Counted from the stretch's first letter, positions 1 through 9,589 are shown. The stretch: 64,000 nucleotides of DNA from Streptomyces candidus (GCF_014207445.1 NZ_JACHEM010000003.1:372001-436000), one strand, 5' to 3'. Notes: generated from the letters alone by a model not told the origin. Translations and numbers: made by a program.

Positions 1-112
1 TGTCCCCGGTGTCGATGAGCTCGGCGAGCTCTTCGCGGGTCTCGGGGTCGGGGTCCTCTGCGAGCCAGGCGCTGGCGCGGGCGAGAAGGTCTGAGGGGGT
101 GTCCTGGAGCAC
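1..112 (-). CDS. Phospho-sugar mutase (phosphomannomutase/phosphoglucomutase family), N-terminal 37 residues only
   Basis: The minus-strand frame opens with a GTG (complement of 110-112) and reads VLQDTPSDLLARASAWLAED, then a Glu-rich helix ending LAELIDTG at the window edge. This is the characteristic N-terminus of the long actinobacterial alpha-D-phosphohexomutase, which interconverts hexose 1- and 6-phosphates (or pentose phosphates); the catalytic serine loop lies outside the window. It lies downstream of the purine nucleoside phosphorylase gene on the same strand, as in other Streptomyces, where nucleoside phosphorolysis supplies (deoxy)ribose 1-phosphate. Family assignment rests on the N-terminus and on synteny. 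Substrate cannot be judged. Confidence 0.75.
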   Translation of the reverse strand, partial: MLQDTPSDLLARASAWLAEDPDPETREELAELIDTGD

Positions 113-552
113 GGGTCGCCTTTCGGGAAAGAACGGGAAGTCCGGTGGTCACCGGGCGGTGGCGGGACAGGGCGGGGCGGTCGTCGGTTCCGGTCCCCTA
201 CCCGCCCCTCCGCCGGACCGCTCGCCACGGGACGGGGAAGTTTGGTCACTACGGCCACGCACCGCTCTGCACGGGCCCGCTTGAGGCGCGCGGGGAACTG
301 CGCGTCCAGCCACCACGGACCCGCGCAGAGGGCCCCCGACCCGCGGCGAGCGGTTTCGGGAAGGGGCGGGGAGGGGCCGAACCCGCGGAGCGGCCCACGG
401 CCGGTGGCCCGGCCCGCCGCCCGGCGGAGGCGGAGGAGCGGTCCGCACCGGCCCCGAACCCGGCCCGGCCCCGGTCCGGCCCGGGCGGGGCGGCCGGACC
501 CGGGGTGCGGCCCGGCAAGGACTATTCCCCGCGAACCGCGCCCCCGGCCCGG
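113..552. other. 440-bp intergenic region, no gene seen
   Basis: Very GC-rich spacer between the phosphorylase and the mutase. The frames that are open across it are Arg/Pro/Gly-rich on both strands and have the codon pattern of random high-GC sequence. It probably holds the mutase promoter and the phosphorylase terminator, but I could not define either one. Confidence 0.5.
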
Positions 553-1362
553 CTAGATGCGCTCCAGCACCCGCGCCAGCAGGCTGCCCATGCGGGCCGC
601 CGAGTCGCGGCCGGCCTGGAGGACCTCTTCGTGGTTGAGGGGCTCGCCCGACAGACCGGCGGCGAGGTTGGTGACCAGGGAGATGCCGAGCACCTCCGCA
701 CCCGCCTCACGAGCCGCGATGGCTTCGAGGACCGTGGACATGCCCACCAGGTCGCCGCCCATGACACGGACCATGTTGATCTCGGCCGGGGTCTCGTAGT
801 GCGGGCCGGGGAACTGGACGTAGACGCCCTCCTCCAGGGTCTCGTCCACCTCCTTGCACAGGGCCCGCAGACGCGGCGAGTACAGGTCGGTCAGGTCGAC
901 GAAGTTCGCGCCGATGATCGGCGAGGCGGCCGTCAGGTTGAGGTGGTCGCTGATGAGGACCGGCTGGCCGGGGCGCATGCCGTCGCGCAGACCGCCGCAG
1001 CCGTTGGTGAGGACGACGGTCTTGCAGCCGGCCGCGACGGCGGTGCGGACACCGTGTGCGACCGCGGCGACACCGCGGCCCTCGTAGTAGTGCGTACGCC
1101 CGAGGAAGACCAGCGCGCGCTTGTCGCCGATCCTGTACGAGCGGATCTTGCCACCGTGACCCTCTACGGCGGGGGGCGGGAAGCCGGGCAGCTCCGTGAC
1201 CGGGAACTCGGCCTCGGCGACGCCGAGCGCGTCCACGGCGGGCGCCCAGCCGGAGCCCATCACGAGGGCGACGTCATGGGTCTCGGCGCCGGTGAGCTCA
1301 CGCAGGCGCGCGGCCGCGGAGTCGGCGGCGGCTTGGGGGTCCGAAATAACAGATGCGTTCAC
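553..1362 (-). CDS. Purine nucleoside phosphorylase (trimeric, family 2)
   Basis: Reversible phosphorolysis of purine (deoxy)nucleosides to base plus (deoxy)ribose 1-phosphate in cytosolic purine salvage. The 269-residue length fits the trimeric NP-II family. Family signatures are in order: phosphate-binding GSGW (36-39), RTHYYEG (89-95), NGCGG (120-124), the PHYETPAE base/ribose loop (187-194) with Glu190, GMST (207-210) and the purine-binding Asn of TNLAAG (about 232). The start is GTG at 1362. The mutase gene follows on the same strand, consistent with channelling of the sugar phosphate. Substrate preference (guanosine/inosine as against adenosine) cannot be settled from sequence alone. 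Confidence 0.93.
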   Translation of the reverse strand: MNASVISDPQAAADSAAARLRELTGAETHDVALVMGSGWAPAVDALGVAEAEFPVTELPGFPPPAVEGHGGKIRSYRIGDKRALVFLGRTHYYEGRGVAAVAHGVRTAVAAGCKTVVLTNGCGGLRDGMRPGQPVLISDHLNLTAASPIIGANFVDLTDLYSPRLRALCKEVDETLEEGVYVQFPGPHYETPAEINMVRVMGGDLVGMSTVLEAIAAREAGAEVLGISLVTNLAAGLSGEPLNHEEVLQAGRDSAARMGSLLARVLERI

Positions 1363-1585
1363 GCGCAGAAGGGTAGCCGCTTTGGCCCTACGCGCGTAGA
1401 TGTCTGCTCGTCGGACCTGCCGGGGCAGGCTTGTGCATTCGTACGAAAGCGCGCGCCCCGGCCGTACGGGAAGGGGCGTCGACGCCCGGGAATCGGGGGC
1501 CGTCGAGGGCGTTGGGCCGTCCGGGTGCGGTTGGCCACACCCGGTTCGGGGCGCACGCGTGCCGCGGACCGTCCGGCCGGGCGGC

Positions 1586-2023
1586 TCAGCAGGGGCGCTT
1601 GCGCAGTTCCATCACGTAGTCGTGGGGCGCGCCCGCCGACTCCGCCGCGTCCGCGATCTCGCCCAGGTAGCGGGCCGACGGCAGGCCGCCCTCGTACCCG
1701 TTGAGGACGTACATCCAGGTGGCTTCCTCGCCCTCCAGCGTGTGCACACGCACCCGCATCCGGCGGTAGATGTCCAGGCCGACGCCCTCCCACCGGTCCA
1801 TGGAGTCCTCGTCCATCGGAGCGAGGTCGTACAGGGCGACGAAGACCTGCGAGCGGGGCGCCTCGACCACGGTGGCGAGCGACCCCTCCCAGCCCATCTG
1901 CTCCCCGCCGAAGGTCAGCCTCCAGTCGTTGAGCCAGCCGGTGCCGCGCAGCGGCGAGTGCGGTGCGCGGCGGGACATCAGCCGCGCGTCGAGGTTGCCG
2001 GCGTACGCGGCGTAGAGCGACAT
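1586..2023 (-). CDS. Gamma-glutamylcyclotransferase-like (GGCT/AIG2 fold) protein
   Basis: A 145-residue protein starting [12 protein letters not shown]. The YAAYAGN stretch corresponds to the YGSN-type substrate loop of the GGCT/AIG2 fold, and the later [20 protein letters not shown] segment resembles the C-terminal strand and helix of that fold. ATG at 2023 is preferred over upstream in-frame starts, which would add an Arg-rich stretch of non-coding character. It is a conserved Streptomyces protein between the phosphorylase and lpdA. GGCT enzymes release 5-oxoproline from gamma-glutamyl compounds, but the activity here is not established, and actinobacteria use mycothiol rather than glutathione. 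Confidence 0.75.
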   Translation of the reverse strand: MSLYAAYAGNLDARLMSRRAPHSPLRGTGWLNDWRLTFGGEQMGWEGSLATVVEAPRSQVFVALYDLAPMDEDSMDRWEGVGLDIYRRMRVRVHTLEGEEATWMYVLNGYEGGLPSARYLGEIADAAESAGAPHDYVMELRKRPC

Positions 2024-2330
2024 GGCTCCGAGGGTACGGGAGGCCCGACGCTCGCGTACGGACGCCGCTGATCTCGTGCCGGGCGGAGGGCCGGGGCGTG
2101 CGCGGGGTGAACATGGGGGGCATGACAACGCTCGTACGCCCCTCCTGGTTCCCGTACGCGGGCCCCGGGGCGAAGTCCGCTCCCGGGTACGGGACAATGA
2201 CGTACGTACTGCACTCCTCCGGGGCGACCCCCCGGGACCCCGGCCGGGGCAGGCAGGACGGGCCGGGCGGAGTCAGCGCACCCCAGCGACACCCAGACTC
2301 AGGCTCAAGCGAACGCGAGGCGGACTTTTC

Positions 2331-3770
2331 GTGACCCGGATCGTGATCATCGGCGGCGGACCCGGCGGGTACGAGGCGGCCCTGGTGGGCGCCCAGCTCG
2401 GCGCAGAGGTGACCGTCGTCGACTGCGACGGACTCGGCGGGGCGTCGGTACTGACCGACTGCGTACCGTCCAAGACCCTGATCGCCACGGCCGAGGTGAT
2501 GACGACCTTCGACTCCTCGTACGAGGAGCTGGGCATCCTCGTGGCCGACGACACCCCGCCCGAGGAGCAGTCCGCGCGCGTCGTCGGCGTGGACCTCGGC
2601 AAGGTCAACCGACGGGTGAAGCGCCTCGCGCTGGCCCAGTCGCACGACATCACCGCGTCCGTCACGCGGACCGGTGCCCGGGTCGTACGCGGCCACGGCC
2701 GTCTGGAGGGCCGGCAGGCCGACGACGGCTCGCGCACCGTCGTCGTGACGGCGGCGGACGGTACCGAGGAGCGGCTCACGGCCGACGCCGTGCTGATCGC
2801 CACCGGCGGGCACCCGCGCGAGATCCCGGACGCGCAGCCGGACGGCGAGCGCATCCTGAACTGGACCCAGGTCTACGACCTCGACGAACTCCCCGACGAG
2901 CTGATCGTGGTCGGCTCCGGTGTGACCGGCGCCGAGTTCGCGGGCGCCTACCAGGCCCTCGGTTCCCGCGTCACCCTCGTCTCCTCCCGCGACCGCGTGC
3001 TGCCGGGCGAGGACCCCGACGCCGCCGCCGTCCTGGAGGACGTCTTCCGCCGGCGTGGCATGAACGTCATGGCGCGCTCGCGGGCCCAGTCCGCCAAACG
3101 GGTCGGCGACCGCGTCGAGGTCACCCTCGCCGACGGCCGCGTCATCTCCGGTTCGCACTGCCTGATGGCCGTCGGCGCCATCCCGAACTCCGCCGGCATG
3201 GGCCTGGAGGAGGCCGGGGTCAAGCTCAAGGACAGCGGGCACATCTGGACCGACCGGGTGTCGCGCACCTCCGCGCCTGGCGTGTACGCGGCCGGTGACG
3301 TCACCGGCGTCTTCGCGCTCGCCTCCGTCGCCGCGATGCAGGGCCGTATCGCGATGTACCACTTCCTCGGTGACGCGGTGGCGCCCCTGGACCTCAAGAC
3401 GGTCTCCTCCAACGTCTTCACCGACCCCGAGATCGCCACCGTCGGCTACACCCAGGCCGACGTCGACGAGGGCCGCATCGACGCGGTCGGCGTCAAGCTC
3501 CCGCTGCTGCGCAACCCGCGTGCCAAGATGCAGGGCATCCGGGACGGGTTCGTGAAGCTGTTCTGCCGCCCCGGCACCGGGATCGTCGTCGGCGGCGTGG
3601 TCGTCGCACCGCGCGCCAGCGAACTGATCCACCCGATCTCGATCGCCGTCGACAACAACCTCACCGTCGAGCAGATCGCCAAGGCGTTCACGGTCTACCC
3701 GTCGCTGTCGGGTTCGATCGCCGAGGTCGCGCGGCAGCTGCAGTCCCGCAAGACGGCGGGCGACAGCTAG
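2331..3770 (+). CDS. lpdA: LpdA-type flavoprotein disulfide reductase lacking the redox cysteine pair; probable NAD(P)H:quinone reductase
   Basis: A 479-residue pyridine nucleotide-disulfide oxidoreductase of class I architecture: FAD-binding GGGPGGYEA (8-16), an NAD(P)-binding GSGVTGAEFA, the second FAD motif ending GVYAAGDV, and a dimerisation domain. The redox motif, normally CxxxxC, reads GGASVLTDCVPSK: only Cys44 is present and the partner position is Ser39. The C-terminal His-Glu dyad of true lipoamide dehydrogenases is replaced by VYPSLSGSIAE. The same changes are known in Mycobacterium tuberculosis LpdA (Rv3303c), an NAD(P)H:quinone reductase. The GTG start at 2331 places the Rossmann strand at residue 3. 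Lipoamide dehydrogenase activity is unlikely. Confidence 0.9.
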   Translation: MTRIVIIGGGPGGYEAALVGAQLGAEVTVVDCDGLGGASVLTDCVPSKTLIATAEVMTTFDSSYEELGILVADDTPPEEQSARVVGVDLGKVNRRVKRLALAQSHDITASVTRTGARVVRGHGRLEGRQADDGSRTVVVTAADGTEERLTADAVLIATGGHPREIPDAQPDGERILNWTQVYDLDELPDELIVVGSGVTGAEFAGAYQALGSRVTLVSSRDRVLPGEDPDAAAVLEDVFRRRGMNVMARSRAQSAKRVGDRVEVTLADGRVISGSHCLMAVGAIPNSAGMGLEEAGVKLKDSGHIWTDRVSRTSAPGVYAAGDVTGVFALASVAAMQGRIAMYHFLGDAVAPLDLKTVSSNVFTDPEIATVGYTQADVDEGRIDAVGVKLPLLRNPRAKMQGIRDGFVKLFCRPGTGIVVGGVVVAPRASELIHPISIAVDNNLTVEQIAKAFTVYPSLSGSIAEVARQLQSRKTAGDS

Positions 3771-3801
3771 GCCGAACGGGCGGTAGCGCAGGGTGACGGC
3801 C

Positions 3802-3842
3802 GCGGGCCGGGGCGGGACATGCTCCGGCCCGCACCCCTATAC
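3802..3842. terminator. Candidate terminator after lpdA
   Basis: Inverted repeat: GCGGGCCGG (3802-3810) pairs with CCGGCCCGC (3834-3842), 9 bp of stem around a 23-nt loop, 30 bp after the lpdA stop. There is no U-tract, which is common in Streptomyces. Confidence 0.45.
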
Positions 3843-3928
3843 CACTACCGGGCACTCTTTGTGACCAACTTCTGTTAATCGGCGCAAACTGCTGAAAACT
3901 ATCGGCCGCTCAGGTTACTGTCAGTTTC

Positions 3929-4909
3929 GTGTTCGCTGCAGAACGTCGCCAATTGATCCTCGAAATGGTGCGGGCCAACGGGGCGGTTTCGCTCCGTGAG
4001 CTCGCCCGCGTCGTCCAGACCTCCGAAGTGACCGTACGGCGGGACGTGCGGGCGCTGGAGGCAGAAGGACTCCTCGACCGCCGGCACGGCGGTGCGGTAC
4101 TGCCGGGCGGGTTCACCCGCGAATCCGGCTTCCCGCAGAAATCCCACCTCGCGACCGCGGAGAAGACGGCCATCGCCGACCTCGCCGCGGGACTCGTGGA
4201 GGAGGGGGAGGCCATCGTCGTCGGCGCCGGTACGACCACGCAGGAGCTGGCGAGACGGCTCGCCCGGGTCCCCGGGCTGACCGTCGTCACCAACTCCCTC
4301 CTGGTCGCCCAGGCGCTGGCGCACGCCAACCGCGTCGAAGTCGTCATGACCGGCGGAACCCTGCGGGGTTCCAACTACGCGCTGGTGGGAAGCGGTGCCG
4401 AACAGTCCCTCCAGGGACTGCGGGTCACCCGCGCCTTCCTCTCGGGCAGTGGCCTCACCGCGGAACGCGGCCTCTCCACCTCCAACATGCTCTCGGCGAG
4501 CGTCGACCGGGCTCTGGTCCAGGCGGCGGCGGAGGTGGTGGTCCTCGCCGACCACACCAAGCTGGGCACCGACACCATGTTCCAGACGGTGCCCACCGAC
4601 CTGATCACCCGACTGGTGACCGACGAGCCGCCGCCGCACGACGAGCGCGCCGCAACGGAGTTGCAGGCGCTCGCCGACCAGGGCGTGCAGATCGCCGTCG
4701 CGGGAGCGGGCGGTGCGGGGGCGTCCGCGCCCGGAGGCGACGGCGTCCCGGCGGGGCGTCAGCAGCCGCGCCGGGAGACGCCTCTGCCGGGTCAGCGCCG
4801 CATGCATCCGGGGGCGCCCGGCGGTCCGCTGCGCAGTGCTGCGAGTCTCGGCGAGCAGCAGGCGGCGGCCGGTGAGCGGGCGAGAGTGGCCGATATGCGT
4901 CGGCGCTGA
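3929..4909 (+). CDS. DeoR-family transcriptional regulator
   Basis: A 326-residue protein. The N-terminal winged helix-turn-helix (about residues 1-60; ERRQLILEMVRANG, then VQTSEVTVRRDVRALEAEG) is followed by the DeoR C-terminal sensor fold with the GAGTTTQELARRL phosphate-binding loop (about 91-103), TNSLLVAQAL and a TGG(T)LR turn. Sensor domains of this family bind phosphorylated sugars or related intermediates. The last 70 residues or so are low-complexity Ala/Gly/Pro/Arg and probably disordered. Start is GTG at 3929. It follows lpdA in the same direction at 158 bp spacing. The target operon is not evident. Confidence 0.88.
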   Translation: MFAAERRQLILEMVRANGAVSLRELARVVQTSEVTVRRDVRALEAEGLLDRRHGGAVLPGGFTRESGFPQKSHLATAEKTAIADLAAGLVEEGEAIVVGAGTTTQELARRLARVPGLTVVTNSLLVAQALAHANRVEVVMTGGTLRGSNYALVGSGAEQSLQGLRVTRAFLSGSGLTAERGLSTSNMLSASVDRALVQAAAEVVVLADHTKLGTDTMFQTVPTDLITRLVTDEPPPHDERAATELQALADQGVQIAVAGAGGAGASAPGGDGVPAGRQQPRRETPLPGQRRMHPGAPGGPLRSAASLGEQQAAAGERARVADMRRR

Positions 4910-5041
4910 GCGGCTGCCCCGTGCGGGGCCGCCGTGGCCGGTACGGGTCTCCGTGGCCGGTACGGGTCCGCTGCGGTGCGGGCGGGCGTTGCTCACGCGG
5001 TGGCTGCTGGGGCGGGCGCCGTAGCTCGTACCGGAGGCCGC

Positions 5042-5695
5042 TTACGGCTGTGACGCCGGCCCGTCCTCTTCCGTGCGGGGGCGCAGGCCGCGCAGCGCCA
5101 GGGACAGCAACCGGTCGGCCAACTCGGGGTCGTCCGGCGACTGTTCGGCTGCCAGCGCGATCGCGTTGGTGAGCTGCATGAGGTCCCGGATGGGGACGTC
5201 GGGGCGTACGGCGCCGGACCGCTGGGCGCGGGCCAGCAGCGCCGTACCCGCCTCCCGCATCGGGATGCTGCACGAGGCCATCGCCGAGGCGGGATTGTCG
5301 GTGCCGCACTCCGCCATCAGCGCGCGCGCCAGGCCGCGGTACTCACCCGCATGAGTGATGATGGCGCGCAGCCATGCGACGAGGGCCTCGCAGGGGGCGC
5401 TCGCGTGGGTCAAGCCCTCGGCGCGCGCGACGAGTTCGTCGACCGCGCCCTGGAAGACCGCGCCCATCAGGGCGTACCGGGTGGGGAAGTGGCGGTACAG
5501 CGTCCCGATCCCCACGCCTGCGCGGCGGGCGACCTCCTCCAAGGAGGCGTCGGTGCCGTGCGCGGCGAAGGCGGCGCGGGCTTCGGCGAGCAGCCGGTCG
5601 TGGTTGCGACGGGCGTCGGCGCGCATGGGGCGGGGCATGGGGCTCGCTGTCGCTGTCGCGGTGATGGGGGTTGTGGGGGGACTGGTGGTCGCCAT
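5042..5695 (-). CDS. TetR/AcrR-family transcriptional regulator
   Basis: N-terminal TetR helix-turn-helix: RRNHDRLLAEARAAFAAHG, then LEEVARRAGVGIGTLYRHFPTR (about residues 28-70 from this start), followed by an all-alpha ligand-binding domain (LVAWLRAIITHAGEYRGLARALMA onward). The frame is open much further upstream, but that part is Pro/Arg/Gly-rich and non-coding in character. ATG at 5695, ATG at 5707 and ATG at 5638 are all possible, and none has a strong Shine-Dalgarno. There is no obvious divergent partner, so its ligand and target are unknown. Confidence 0.85.
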   Translation of the reverse strand: MATTSPPTTPITATATASPMPRPMRADARRNHDRLLAEARAAFAAHGTDASLEEVARRAGVGIGTLYRHFPTRYALMGAVFQGAVDELVARAEGLTHASAPCEALVAWLRAIITHAGEYRGLARALMAECGTDNPASAMASCSIPMREAGTALLARAQRSGAVRPDVPIRDLMQLTNAIALAAEQSPDDPELADRLLSLALRGLRPRTEEDGPASQP

Positions 5696-5859
5696 GGCGT
5701 CCAGCATGCCATTGGGGTTGTGCGGGGGTGAGGCGTGCGGGGGGCCGGGGGTACGGGTCCCGGGCGTACGTGGAGTGGCAGGGCGCGGGGCGGGGGCGGC
5801 ACCGTCCGGTGGGGGCCGCCCCCTTGCCCGCCCGTTCCGCCCCCGGGGGCGGCCCCCGC

Positions 5860-5935
5860 CGCCCAAGGGGGCTACGGCGCGCGGCCCCGTCGGCCAAGGG
5901 GGCTCTCGTCGGCCAAGAGGGCTACGGGGGTGGGG
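5860..5935. repeat. Imperfect short tandem repeat
   Basis: Three spaced copies of a GGCCAAGGGGGCT-like unit occur between the regulator and accA2 (GCCCAAGGGGGCTACGG, GGCCAAGGGGGCTCTCG, GGCCAAGAGGGCTACGG). The tract carries no plausible reading frame. It lies just downstream of the accA2 stop on that gene's strand. Confidence 0.6.
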
Positions 5936-5995
5936 TGGGGAAGGGGGCGGCCCGCCTCCTGCGGTGGGGGCGGGCCGTGGGGAGAGGGGGGTGGG

Positions 5996-7750
5996 TCAGT
6001 CCTTGATCTCGCAGATCAGGGCGCCGGACGTGACGGAAGCGCCGATCTCCGCCGACAGGCCCTTCACCGTGCCCGACCGGTGCGCGTTCAGCGGCTGTTC
6101 CATCTTCATCGCTTCGAGGACGACGATCAGGTCACCCTCGTTGACCTGCTGACCCTCCTCGACGGCGACCTTGACGATGGTGCCCTGCATGGGCGAGGCA
6201 AGGCTGTCGCCGGAGGCCGCGGAGCCGGACTTCTTCGCCGCCCGGCGCTTCGGCTTCGCGCCCGCCGCGAGGCCCGTACGGGCCAGCGACATCCCCAGCG
6301 AGGACGGCAGCGAGACCTCCAGCCGCTTGCCGCCGACCTCGACGACGATCGTCTCGCGACCGGACTCGTCCTCGTCGCCTTCGGATCCCGGCACGGTGAA
6401 CGCCGGGATGTCGTTGACGAACTCGGTCTCGATCCACCGGGTGTGGACGGTGAACGGGTCCGAGGTGAACGCCGGGTCCGCAACCACCGCGCGGTGGAAG
6501 GGAATAGCCGTGGCCATGCCCTCGACCTCGAATTCAGCGAGCGCCCGCGCCGCCCGCTGGAGCGCCTGCTCGCGCGTCGCACCGGTGACGATCAGCTTGG
6601 CGAGGAGCGAGTCCCATGCCGGGCCGATGACCGAACCCGACTCGACGCCGGCGTCCAGGCGTACGCCCGGGCCGCTCGGCGGGGCGAAGTTGGTGACCGT
6701 ACCGGGAGCGGGGAGGAAGCCGCGGCCCGGGTCCTCGCCGTTGATGCGGAACTCGAAGGAGTGTCCGCGCACCGGCGGGTCGTCGTAGCCCAGTGCCTCG
6801 CCGTCGGCGATGCGGAACATCTCGCGGACCAGGTCGATGCCGGAGACCTCTTCGGTGACCGGGTGCTCGACCTGGAGACGGGTGTTGACCTCAAGGAAGG
6901 AGATCGTGCCGTCCGCGCCCACCAGGAACTCGACGGTGCCCGCGCCGACGTAACCGGCCTCGCGCAGGATCGCCTTGGAGGAGGCGTACAGCTCGGCGTT
7001 CTGCTCGGCGGTGAGGAAGGGCGCCGGGGCCTCCTCGACCAGCTTCTGGTGCCGGCGCTGGAGGGAGCAGTCACGGGTGGAGACGACGACGACGTTGCCG
7101 TGGGTGTCGGCCAGGCACTGGGTCTCGACGTGGCGCGGCTTGTCGAGGTAGCGCTCCACGAAGCACTCGCCACGGCCGAAGGCGGCGACCGCCTCGCGTA
7201 CCGCCGAGTCGTACAGCTCCGGCACTTCCTCCAGCGTGCGCGCGACCTTCAGACCGCGACCGCCACCGCCGAAGGCGGCCTTGATCGCGATGGGCAGGCC
7301 GTGCTCGCGGGCGAAGGTGACGACCTCGTCCGAGCCGGAGACCGGGTCGGGGGTGCCCGCGACCAGCGGGGCGCCGGCGCGCTGCGCGATGTGCCGGGCG
7401 GCGACCTTGTCGCCGAGGTCGCGGATGGCCTGCGGCGGCGGGCCGATCCAGGTCAGGCCCGCGTCGAGGACGGCCTGCGCGAACTCCGCGTTCTCGGAGA
7501 GGAATCCGTAGCCCGGGTGGATGGCGTCCGCGCCCGAGTCCTTCGCGGCCTGGAGCACCTTGGCCATGTCCAGGTAGCTGGCGGCCGGGGTGTCACCGCC
7601 CAGGGCGAACGCCTCGTCGGCCGCGCGGACGTGCAGAGCGTCCCGGTCCGGATCGGCGTAGACCGCTACGCTCCCGATCCCGGCGTCCCGACAGGCTCGG
7701 GCGACGCGGACAGCGATTTCGCCTCGGTTGGCGATGAGCACCTTGCGCAC
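5996..7750 (-). CDS. accA2: Acyl-CoA carboxylase alpha subunit (biotin carboxylase plus biotin carboxyl carrier domain)
   Basis: A 584-residue fusion of biotin carboxylase and BCCP, as in actinobacterial acetyl-/propionyl-CoA carboxylases. It carboxylates its own biotin with ATP and bicarbonate and passes CO2 to a beta subunit such as PccB nearby. Visible: [14 protein letters not shown] at the N-terminus, [14 protein letters not shown], the ATP-grasp glycine loop [12 protein letters not shown], the [15 protein letters not shown] catalytic segment, and near the C-terminus EAMKM, whose Lys (about 549) is the biotinylation site. GTG at 7750 is chosen because GGAGGAGGG lies 7 nt upstream. Provides the shared alpha chain of the complex with PccB/PccE. 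Confidence 0.95.
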   Translation of the reverse strand: MRKVLIANRGEIAVRVARACRDAGIGSVAVYADPDRDALHVRAADEAFALGGDTPAASYLDMAKVLQAAKDSGADAIHPGYGFLSENAEFAQAVLDAGLTWIGPPPQAIRDLGDKVAARHIAQRAGAPLVAGTPDPVSGSDEVVTFAREHGLPIAIKAAFGGGGRGLKVARTLEEVPELYDSAVREAVAAFGRGECFVERYLDKPRHVETQCLADTHGNVVVVSTRDCSLQRRHQKLVEEAPAPFLTAEQNAELYASSKAILREAGYVGAGTVEFLVGADGTISFLEVNTRLQVEHPVTEEVSGIDLVREMFRIADGEALGYDDPPVRGHSFEFRINGEDPGRGFLPAPGTVTNFAPPSGPGVRLDAGVESGSVIGPAWDSLLAKLIVTGATREQALQRAARALAEFEVEGMATAIPFHRAVVADPAFTSDPFTVHTRWIETEFVNDIPAFTVPGSEGDEDESGRETIVVEVGGKRLEVSLPSSLGMSLARTGLAAGAKPKRRAAKKSGSAASGDSLASPMQGTIVKVAVEEGQQVNEGDLIVVLEAMKMEQPLNAHRSGTVKGLSAEIGASVTSGALICEIKD

Positions 7751-8140
7751 GATGACTCCCTCCTCCTTGTGAAACAAGCTGAGTTTAGGGACTGCCTACA
7801 CGGCCATACGACCCGTCCCCAATGGTGAGCTTGCCCACACGGAGCGTGATTCGAGGTGCACTCGAGTCGCGAAATCCCTTGTCGCACCACGGTACGACGG
7901 GTTACCTCATCGCACAGTAACCCCGTGATGTGGCCAAGGTCTCTGTTCTGGTGGCCAGTGGGGGGAGGGGTTTCTTTGTGGAGTCCCTACGAAGGCGTCG
8001 CGCAAACTTTGCCCTGCGGCAAGCGGGGTCCGGTCGTACCCGCGGAGACCGGTGCGGGGGCGCCCGTAGACCCTTGTCGTGAGCATTACCAGTGAGTAGC
8101 GTGCGCGTTCGAGAACTCCCGTACGGAAGTGGGTGGTCGC
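7751..8140. other. Divergent promoter region between accA2 and the small membrane protein gene
   Basis: 390 bp of relatively AT-richer sequence (for example around 7770-7800 and 7960-8015) separating two divergent genes, so it should hold both promoters. No coding frame looks real. I could not assign a clear -35/-10 pair or operator. Confidence 0.5.
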
Positions 8141-8734
8141 GTGATGGTACGCAGGCCGGTGGCGGCGGCGACAGCGCTCGTCCTGTTCCTGGAGGCGGTC
8201 GGCGTCGTCTTCGTCCACTACGTACTGGGCCGGGTCGTCGACGGCCAGTCGATGTCCCTCGCGGGCACGGACCCGCGGGCGACGGCGGCCGGTGCCTGGG
8301 TTCTGGGCGGCCTCGCCGGTCTCTTCCTCGCCGCCTGCGGTGTGTTCCTGCTGCGGGCGGCCCTCCGGGACCGGGCGCCCGCCCGGCTCGCCCGCATCCT
8401 GCTGATCGTCTGCGCGGTGGCGCACGGGGTGCTGGGCGCGGCGGCGGTCGGCCTGGTGGGCTGGTGGGCGTTCGGCTGGACGATGGCGGTGCTGGGGCTG
8501 ATCGTGCTGTGCCTGCTGCTGTACGGGCAGCGCGACCCGGACGGGCAGGCTGCGCCCCCGGAACCGAGCCGCCCCGGTGGGCAGTTGGAGCCCGCGGGAC
8601 CGCCGGCACCTCCCGGACCGACCCGCCCCGCGGCACCGCCCGGACCGACCCGCCCCGCGGTACCTCCCGGACCGACCGGCCCCGCAGCGCCTCCCGGACC
8701 CGCCGGACCCGGACTCAGGCCCACAGGTCCGTGA
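8141..8734 (+). CDS. Small integral membrane protein with proline-rich repeat tail
   Basis: About 197 residues. Four hydrophobic segments: [22 protein letters not shown], a Leu/Ala-rich span around [37 protein letters not shown], and [17 protein letters not shown]. The C-terminal tail of roughly 60 residues is built of [12 protein letters not shown] repeats and is likely cytoplasmic and disordered. The start is taken as GTG 8141 (ATG 8144 is equivalent; GTG 8129 is also open). The 3' end overlaps the convergent maf gene by 20 bp. Conserved in this position in Streptomyces; function unknown. Confidence 0.8.
   Translation: MMVRRPVAAATALVLFLEAVGVVFVHYVLGRVVDGQSMSLAGTDPRATAAGAWVLGGLAGLFLAACGVFLLRAALRDRAPARLARILLIVCAVAHGVLGAAAVGLVGWWAFGWTMAVLGLIVLCLLLYGQRDPDGQAAPPEPSRPGGQLEPAGPPAPPGPTRPAAPPGPTRPAVPPGPTGPAAPPGPAGPGLRPTGP
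8613..8703 (+). repeat. 30-bp coding tandem repeat (PPGPTRPA units)
   Basis: Three and a half imperfect copies of a roughly 30-bp unit containing CCCGGACCGACCCGCCCCGC encode the proline-rich tail of the membrane protein. Copy number is likely to vary between strains through slippage. Confidence 0.8.
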
Positions 8735-9320
8735 TCGCCACGTCCAGTTCGGCCAGCAGGTTCCGCAGCAGCGGCAGCGACAGCCCGATGACGTTGCCGG
8801 GGTCGCCCTCGATGCCACGTACGAACGGCGCCGAGCGGCCGTCGAGGGTGAAGGCGCCCGCCACGTAGAGGGGTTCGCCGCTCGCCACGTACGCGGCGAT
8901 TTCCGCGTCCGACGGTTCCGCGAAATGTACGACCGTCGACGCGGTGGCGGACGCCCGGCGTCCGCTCGCCGTGTCGATGACGCAGTGCCCGGTCCTGAGC
9001 ACCCCGGACCGTCCCCGCATCGCCTTCCACCGGGCCGTCGCGTCCTCGGCGTCGTCGGGCTTGCCGAGCGCCTGCCCGTCCAGTTCCAGTACGGAGTCGC
9101 AGCCGATCACCAGTGCTCCGGCGGCCTCCGGGAGCGCGGCCACCACGTCCGCCTTCGCCGTTGCCAGGACGAGGGCCAGTTCGCCCGGCGTCGGGGCGCT
9201 CAGCGCGTCCTCGTCGACACCGCTGACGATCACCTCCGGGGCGAGCCCCGCCTGCCGCAGCAGTCCCAGCCGGGCGGGGGAGGCGGATCCGAGGACGAGG
9301 CGGCGGCGCTGTTCAGTCAT
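8715..9320 (-). CDS. maf: Maf-family nucleotide pyrophosphatase
   Basis: Maf proteins hydrolyse non-canonical or modified NTPs (dTTP/UTP, m7GTP class) to the monophosphate. About 201 residues, normal length. Signatures: [18 protein letters not shown] at the N-terminus, the acidic E/D patch in SGVDEDAL, catalytic [16 protein letters not shown], and the C-terminal [17 protein letters not shown] loop. ATG 9320 is used; ATG 9329 would add three residues. Same strand as accA2, pccE and pccB, which fits the usual Streptomyces order. Confidence 0.94.
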   Translation of the reverse strand: MTEQRRRLVLGSASPARLGLLRQAGLAPEVIVSGVDEDALSAPTPGELALVLATAKADVVAALPEAAGALVIGCDSVLELDGQALGKPDDAEDATARWKAMRGRSGVLRTGHCVIDTASGRRASATASTVVHFAEPSDAEIAAYVASGEPLYVAGAFTLDGRSAPFVRGIEGDPGNVIGLSLPLLRNLLAELDVAITDLWA

Positions 9321-9401
9321 GCGGGTCATCGTACGAGGGGGGCGTGGCCGCCGTCGTGGCCCGTACGAGGCCTTTGCACCGGCTCGCCGACTACCGGGGC
9401 C

Positions 9402-9530
9402 TCAGTGCAGACCGAGCACGATCATCGCCACCACCATCGCCAGCGCCAGGACCAGTCCCGCGCGACGCAGCATGGCCTGCATGTCGCGGAGTTCCTCGGG
9501 CGGCTCGTTCTCCGGGTCGGACCACAGCAT
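9402..9530 (-). CDS. mmpB: 42-residue single-pass membrane protein (MmpB-like)
   Basis: A 42-codon frame beginning MLWSDPENEPPEELRDMQAM and ending in a hydrophobic helix LVLALAMVVAMIVLGLH. The N-terminal half is acidic, then an RR pair precedes the membrane segment. The length and sequence match my recollection of the conserved Streptomyces 'morphogenic membrane protein MmpB', which lies between maf and pccE; the name is from memory, the gene itself is visible. A strong palindrome lies 28 bp upstream of the start codon. Function is thought to concern development; nothing here shows mechanism. Confidence 0.72.
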   Translation of the reverse strand: MLWSDPENEPPEELRDMQAMLRRAGLVLALAMVVAMIVLGLH

Positions 9531-9557
9531 GTCTTCGATGGTGCGACGCAGAGGCCC

Positions 9558-9589
9558 GGGGCGCCTGAGTACGTGTACTCAGGCGCCCC
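9558..9589. promoter_or_regulatory. Perfect 15-bp inverted repeat (operator or terminator)
   Basis: GGGGCGCCTGAGTAC (9558-9572), two bases, then its exact reverse complement (9575-9589). It lies between the pccE stop and the mmpB start, both on the minus strand. The 2-nt loop is too tight for an ideal terminator, though the top pairs can open. The inner core TGAGTAC-GT-GTACTCA resembles a dimeric repressor site. Role unproven. Confidence 0.6.

Noticed and set aside
145..1704. 519-codon plus-strand frame over the purine phosphorylase
   Set aside because: Antisense to a well-identified gene; simple-sequence composition typical of high-GC shadows.
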